A stretch of DNA of 64,000 bases. It comes from Trichomonas vaginalis G3 (Eukaryota > Parabasalia > Trichomonadida > Trichomonadidae). Numbering within the stretch: position 1 is the stretch's first letter; every line of letters starts with the position of its first letter. Location: the NCBI RefSeq assembly GCF_026262505.1, contig NC_067203.1, positions 14,706,392 to 14,770,391 on the forward strand. Direction: 5' to 3'. The notes beneath the pieces are model-generated. The model was given only the letters and a program-made list of their open reading frames with translations, made no database searches and was not told the DNA's origin. A program made the translations under genes and the position numbers. Shown here one piece after another: positions 60,737 to 64,000 of the stretch.

Positions 60737-61560
60737 ACAACAAACAATTTTAAATTCCTACAAAGCGGATAAATTTACATATTACATAATGTGCTCACAG
60801 ATTGTAAAATCAAACTGGAACAATTTATCCCAAACTTTAGTTAATATTGCAAATCAATATTTGCCATTTTTAGATGAAGAAAAGCAAATATATATATTTA
60901 CTGAAATAACTGGCAATTATCAAAATTTTGAAATTTCAGTTGCAAACTTGTTACTTTTTTATGAAAACAATGAAGAAAAATTAAGCAACTGTTTTAATTT
61001 AACATTGTTCCAGCAAATTTATTCCAAAAATGGAATCGAGCAAATGATATTTTTTTGCTGCAAATACAATTTGTTGCAATAACACTTCTATCAATTTTTA
61101 CAATCTCCTTGAAATTGAAGAAATGAATCTATTTGATTTTTTTTATTTCTCAATTCAATATAAAGAGATATTAAATTGCGATGATTTTCCAAAAGTTACA
61201 GAAGTAATCACAGGTTTAATCTCAGCTTCAAATATTAATGCTATTATGCGAATTTGCCAAAAAATTTTGGCTAAAATTACATTTTATAAATGTAATTATT
61301 GCCATATTACCTCAATATGGAATTTTATCACAAATGCAGCAATAATTCTTCCTGATGAAGATTTATTAATCAAATTATTAAAATTCATAGAAAAAACAGA
61401 AAAAGCAACAGATGAATTATTCGAACCGGAGAATGATTTGGGTTTCTATGAATATTTAAATTCGATTTTCTCAGATATTACATCTGCGAGAAATAAGCAA
61501 TTTCTCTTGGAATTTCTAAATACCCATGAAGATGACTTCACTTATGATCAAACATTGTGA
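60737..61560 (+). pseudogene. Cargo gene of MULE-B, 3' part
   Basis: Continues the gene begun at 39012 after Maverick 2: EQQTILNSYKADKFTYYIMC onward. Leu/Ile/Asn-rich helical sequence (LVNIANQYLPFLDEEKQIYI) runs to a stop at 61082; similar sequence resumes from 61123 (MNLFDFFYFSIQYKEILNCD) to the stop at 61560, so there is at least one more frame break. Together the pieces would be over 350 residues of helical, armadillo-like character. No family is recognised. The gene is dead through insertion and frameshifts. Confidence 0.55.
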
Positions 61561-62208
61561 GGTCATTTTTGATCAACAAATTAATTGAAATTCCGATCAA
61601 AAAAATTCACAAATTGGATCAAAAAAATCGAATCTCAAGTTAAAAATAAAAAATTTCTACATTTTTATCAAATTTAGATTTTTTTTCAAATCATGCGAAT
61701 TGATTGAATAATTGCATATTTTATCCCATGCATCTAGAAGTATGTGTAATATTTTTGCTTTCATCAAGAAATTGTCGAATTTGATCTTAATTTTTTTTGA
61801 AAAATATACTTTTAGAAAAAGAAATAGTGATTGAATAGCTGCCCATGCTGTAAAAGGGTTATTTTTACAAGTAAAAAAATTATTATTTTTCGAGCAAGTC
61901 GAGGCTTTTTTACCATCTTATTTTTGAAAAATTTACGAAAAATTATATCTGAAAAAACGCTTCATTTTGATATCTTACAATGATAAAATACCAATGTTGC
62001 TGGGATATAATAGCTACACCTGGACATCTACTACATTAATGCGTATGACAGGTAAAGTTGATTTCAAAAGTATAGCCTGGAAAGATTACAATAAATCAAC
62101 GATAATTCAAAAAAATTTCTTATAAGTTAACATAATAAAAATTTAATTTTTATATTGCTTGTATTATACTTAAGTATATAATATATTTAAATCTTAGAAT
62201 GAAAATTC
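61561..62208. other. MULE-B noncoding interior, right side
   Basis: About 650 bases of AT-rich DNA between the cargo gene and the right end of MULE-B. No gene or RNA recognised. Confidence 0.5.
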
Positions 62209-62341
62209 GGGACGCCCTAGCTATTCAATTTTCCCTTAGGACGCCCATAAACCTCTCAAAATATGATGTAAATATCACAATTTTGAGAAATTTACACTAG
62301 GACGCCTTAGGACGCCAACCCCCTTTTTTACCCAAAATTTT
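62209..62341. repeat. MULE-B right terminal inverted repeat
   Basis: Carries four GGACGCC-type words and ends CCCAAAATTTT; inverted relative of 35392-35527, with clear divergence in the middle part. Confidence 0.75.
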
Positions 62342-62501
62342 TATTATATTCGAAAATATATATAATGACATTGCATTAATAAGTAGAGTATGAACTTTTA
62401 TAGGCTTATCAATGCAAAATATTATAAAGATATGATTTTTCATCCCAAGAAATGAGAGAAATTAGATGTTTAATCGCTAAAATGTGAAATAAAGTTTAGT
62501 G
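62342..62501. other. Short spacer between MULE-B and MULE-A copy 2
   Basis: About 160 AT-rich bases; nothing recognised. Confidence 0.5.
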
Positions 62502-63195
62502 GAGTAGGTGACAAAAGTGCATACTCTTAAATTAACCTTAAATGTTGATTTTTCAATATTTTCGGTATTAACCTTATTGTAAATTTTTCCGGTGATAAAT
62601 TTATCACACTGAGGTTATTTTTCCGGTGAGATTTTTAACCTTGATTTAATGAAATTAATATATATAAATTTTATTATTTTTAATTTCGAATGAGTATAAT
62701 AAAATATTTTTTATGTGTTTTTGTTTTTGATGTGATTTGAATTTTGTTAACTCTTTTCAAAATCACTTCATTTTTATGATTTCGGTGGACTTAGAGGAGC
62801 TTATTGCTTTTGGTATTAAACAGGAAGTCAAGGGCGGTGTCCCATACAGAAGAAGAACGGGATCTCCAAAGCAATATGTCACTTATTCATGTTCGTATCC
62901 CCTATGCAAGGCAAAATTTAGGGTTGAAGAACAAAATGGAGTGTTTACTATAAGCAAAGTTAATGAAGAACATTGCCATCATATAGGAGTTGAAATGGGT
63001 TCACATTACGCGAGTAAATTTTATCAAAAATGGATCGAACTTTATATTAAAAACGGTGGAAAGCAATTTCTTGCTCAAAAAGCATTTTTTGATAAGTTCG
63101 GAATTGATACGAATAACAAAGAAACGATGAAACTTTTCGCGCAGTCTACTGATGCTTTAAAGCACAAATTTTATCGCCTTGATGAGATTATTGCA
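62502..63195 (+). mobile_element. MULE-A copy 2, truncated by Maverick 3
   Basis: Starts GAGTAGGTGACAAAAGTGCA and repeats the right end and transposase start of MULE-A copy 1 (33502 back to about 32809) in the opposite orientation, including the GTGATAAATTTATCAC palindrome at 62592-62607. No difference was noticed in the stretches compared. The copy is interrupted at 63195 by Maverick 3; its remainder would lie beyond the window. Confidence 0.88.
62776..63195 (+). pseudogene. MULE-A transposase, N-terminal 140 residues
   Basis: Same start (MISVDLEELIAFG) and the same 140 residues as the intact transposase at 31759-33228, including the C39/C44/H66/H68 finger, then cut by insertion of Maverick 3 after DEIIA. 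Inr-like TCATTTTT lies just before the ATG. No catalytic core remains in the window. Confidence 0.85.
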
Positions 63196-63330
63196 AGTTA
63201 GTATGACTAAGTCGTGTACTGAGGCACTGCGCGCCTCCGTACACCACTTAGCGGTTTTGACACTTTACCAAAACGTTAACGTATATTTTACAACACAAAC
63301 GACAACACTAACTTAACCTTAAATATTTAC

Positions 63331-63426
63331 AAAGCCACTAACGACTTCACTAATGTTTTCACAAACGACTTCACTAATGTTTTCACAAACGACTTCACTA
63401 ATGTTTTCACAAACGACTTCACTAAT
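63331..63426. repeat. Short tandem repeats in Maverick 3 terminal repeat
   Basis: About four direct copies of a 24-bp unit containing CGACTTCACTAATGTTTTCA; the matching place in Maverick 2 holds about one to one and a half units. Confidence 0.85.
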
Positions 63427-63442
63427 GTAAAAATAAACGTTC

Positions 63443-63763
63443 TCACTTACAAAAGTATTGCAACTCCTCCCATTGCTGTGCTTCACATAACAGCTCATAA
63501 TCTTCTGACTCACTTTCTTCTTCATATATGTCAAAGTCACTGTCAAAATGAATGTTAGTAAGTTTTGACAAAGCTAATGAAACACGTTTACCGTTTGTAT
63601 CTATTGCTTGTATAAACTTTCCATTCTTCATTCCTTCATAAACGCTCAAACTAACTTTACCCTTTCTCCCTCGTATCTGATAGAATGTATTTTCACGAGG
63701 AACGAAGAACAAATTCTTGAACTCATGACCGTTGTAGTTTGTTATCTCAATAGTTTTCGTCAT
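63443..63763 (-). CDS. Terminal-repeat protein, 106 aa (Maverick 3)
   Basis: Same length as the Maverick 2 terminal-repeat protein and nearly the same sequence; differences cluster around residues 43-56 (YEGMKNGKFIQAID against YDYKHNGKFIQAYD) and near residue 70. Basic strand-rich start, acidic end. The pattern of few, clustered changes with an open frame suggests the protein is under constraint. Family unknown. Confidence 0.7.
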   Translation of the reverse strand: MTKTIEITNYNGHEFKNLFFVPRENTFYQIRGRKGKVSLSVYEGMKNGKFIQAIDTNGKRVSLALSKLTNIHFDSDFDIYEEESESEDYELLCEAQQWEELQYFCK

Positions 63764-63859
63764 TTACATCCAAATAAAAATTTTCAGTAAAATAAAAAAT
63801 AAACTTAAAAATTAATGATATCACCACTCCCACACGTATGAAAACATCCATTTAAATTT

Positions 63860-63906
63860 AGGTGAAGTGGTGAGATCTCACCTCTTTTTTCACCTGTTTT
63901 TCACCC
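63860..63906. promoter_or_regulatory. GGTGA iteron/palindrome module (Maverick 3)
   Basis: Same module as in Maverick 2: TCACC sites and the GGTGAGATCTCACC palindrome, upstream of the terminal-repeat gene. Confidence 0.75.
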
Positions 63907-63914
63907 TGTTGAAT

Positions 63915-64000
63915 TCATTGCTTTATAACTCTCTTCCTTGGTTTCTTTTTAGTTGCTTTCTTTACGTCTGTCTCCAACTTGACTGTCTTTCTTCTTCGGC
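63915..64000 (-). CDS. pVI-like virion peptide, C-terminal end (Maverick 3)
   Basis: The minus-strand frame entering from the right edge encodes RRRKTVKLETDVKKATKKKP and a RKRVIK-type basic tail matching the end of the gene at 59547-60059, with one extra residue. Only the last 28 codons are in the window. Confidence 0.6.
   Translation of the reverse strand, partial: RRRKTVKLETDVKKATKKKPRKRVIKQ

Larger units (their letters stand above)
35392..62341 (-). mobile_element. MULE-B, large Mutator-like transposon with cargo, holding Maverick 2
   Basis: The ends at 35392 and 62341 are inverted relatives of each other: both run AAAATTT-GGG ... GGGTTGGCGTCCTAAGGCGTCC inward, with more GGCGTCCT words following. 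Inside are a decayed MULE transposase (36262-38509), a 168-bp repeat, and a cargo gene split by Maverick 2. Without the Maverick the element would be about 5.5 kb. No matching target duplication is obvious. Frame loss in the transposase and end divergence make it older than MULE-A. Confidence 0.65.
63196..64000. mobile_element. Maverick/Polinton element 3, left end
   Basis: Starts AGTTAGTATGACTAAG, with the same tip design and terminal-repeat content as Maverick 2, so the two belong to one family but differ in bases and repeat number. It carries the terminal-repeat gene, the GGTGA module and the tail of the pVI-like gene. Only 805 bp are in the window; the part seen looks whole. The insertion into MULE-A copy 2 makes it one of the latest events here. 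Confidence 0.88.

Noticed and set aside
1-64000. tRNA, rRNA or other structural RNA genes
   Set aside because: No cloverleaf-like or ribosomal sequence was recognised on either strand by eye; a covariance-model scan would be needed to exclude small RNAs.

Overview
The window looks like nuclear DNA of a parabasalid protist (Trichomonas/Tritrichomonas type). It is AT-rich and shows no introns. Several genes have a TCAYW initiator (Inr) 8-20 nt before the ATG, as trichomonads do. It carries Maverick/Polinton elements and Mutator-like (MULE) transposons, both abundant in that group, plus an intact 4,113-residue axonemal-type dynein heavy chain. The species cannot be fixed from sequence alone.

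Layout. (1) 1 to about 10.45 kb: the right-hand part of a Polinton-like element (element 1). It has an archaeo-eukaryotic-type primase-polymerase, a KilA-N protein, a phage-like fibre, a packaging ATPase, a double-jelly-roll capsid gene and short amphipathic virion-type peptides. (2) 10.7-26.1 kb: host DNA with an ankyrin-gene remnant, a Pho80-like cyclin and the dynein. (3) 26,505-33,502: a MULE (MULE-A) with a 10-bp target duplication; 71% of it is a 41-copy, 121-bp satellite array, and the rest holds an intact transposase. It landed directly in front of a THH1/TOM1-type seven-helix membrane protein gene. (4) 33.5-35.2 kb: that gene and a chromodomain-like gene. (5) 35,392-62,341: an older, larger MULE (MULE-B) with hairpin-rich ends, a decayed transposase and a cargo gene with its own trichomonad Inr. 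The cargo gene is split by a 21.4-kb Maverick (39,295-60,731; about 700-bp terminal inverted repeats, 5-bp target duplication). (6) 62,502-63,195: the start of a second MULE-A copy in inverted orientation, cut by a third Maverick that runs off the window from 63,196.

The two main Polinton-type elements share a structural gene set: capsid, packaging ATPase, fibre, spike-like protein, a GCCG-type conserved protein and a pVI-like peptide. They differ in their visible replication genes: protein-primed DNA polymerase B and integrase in Maverick 2, a primase-polymerase in element 1. Their genes share a T-rich box (TTTATTTTT) and a TAAATG start context, unlike the host Inr. Maverick 2 and 3 also carry a repeated module of GGTGA iterons around a perfect palindrome. 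These elements are treated as fossils: several of their genes are broken.

The most unusual structure is the MULE-A satellite array. Its units are almost identical, and nearly all variation lies in the loop of a small hairpin formed where one unit meets the next.
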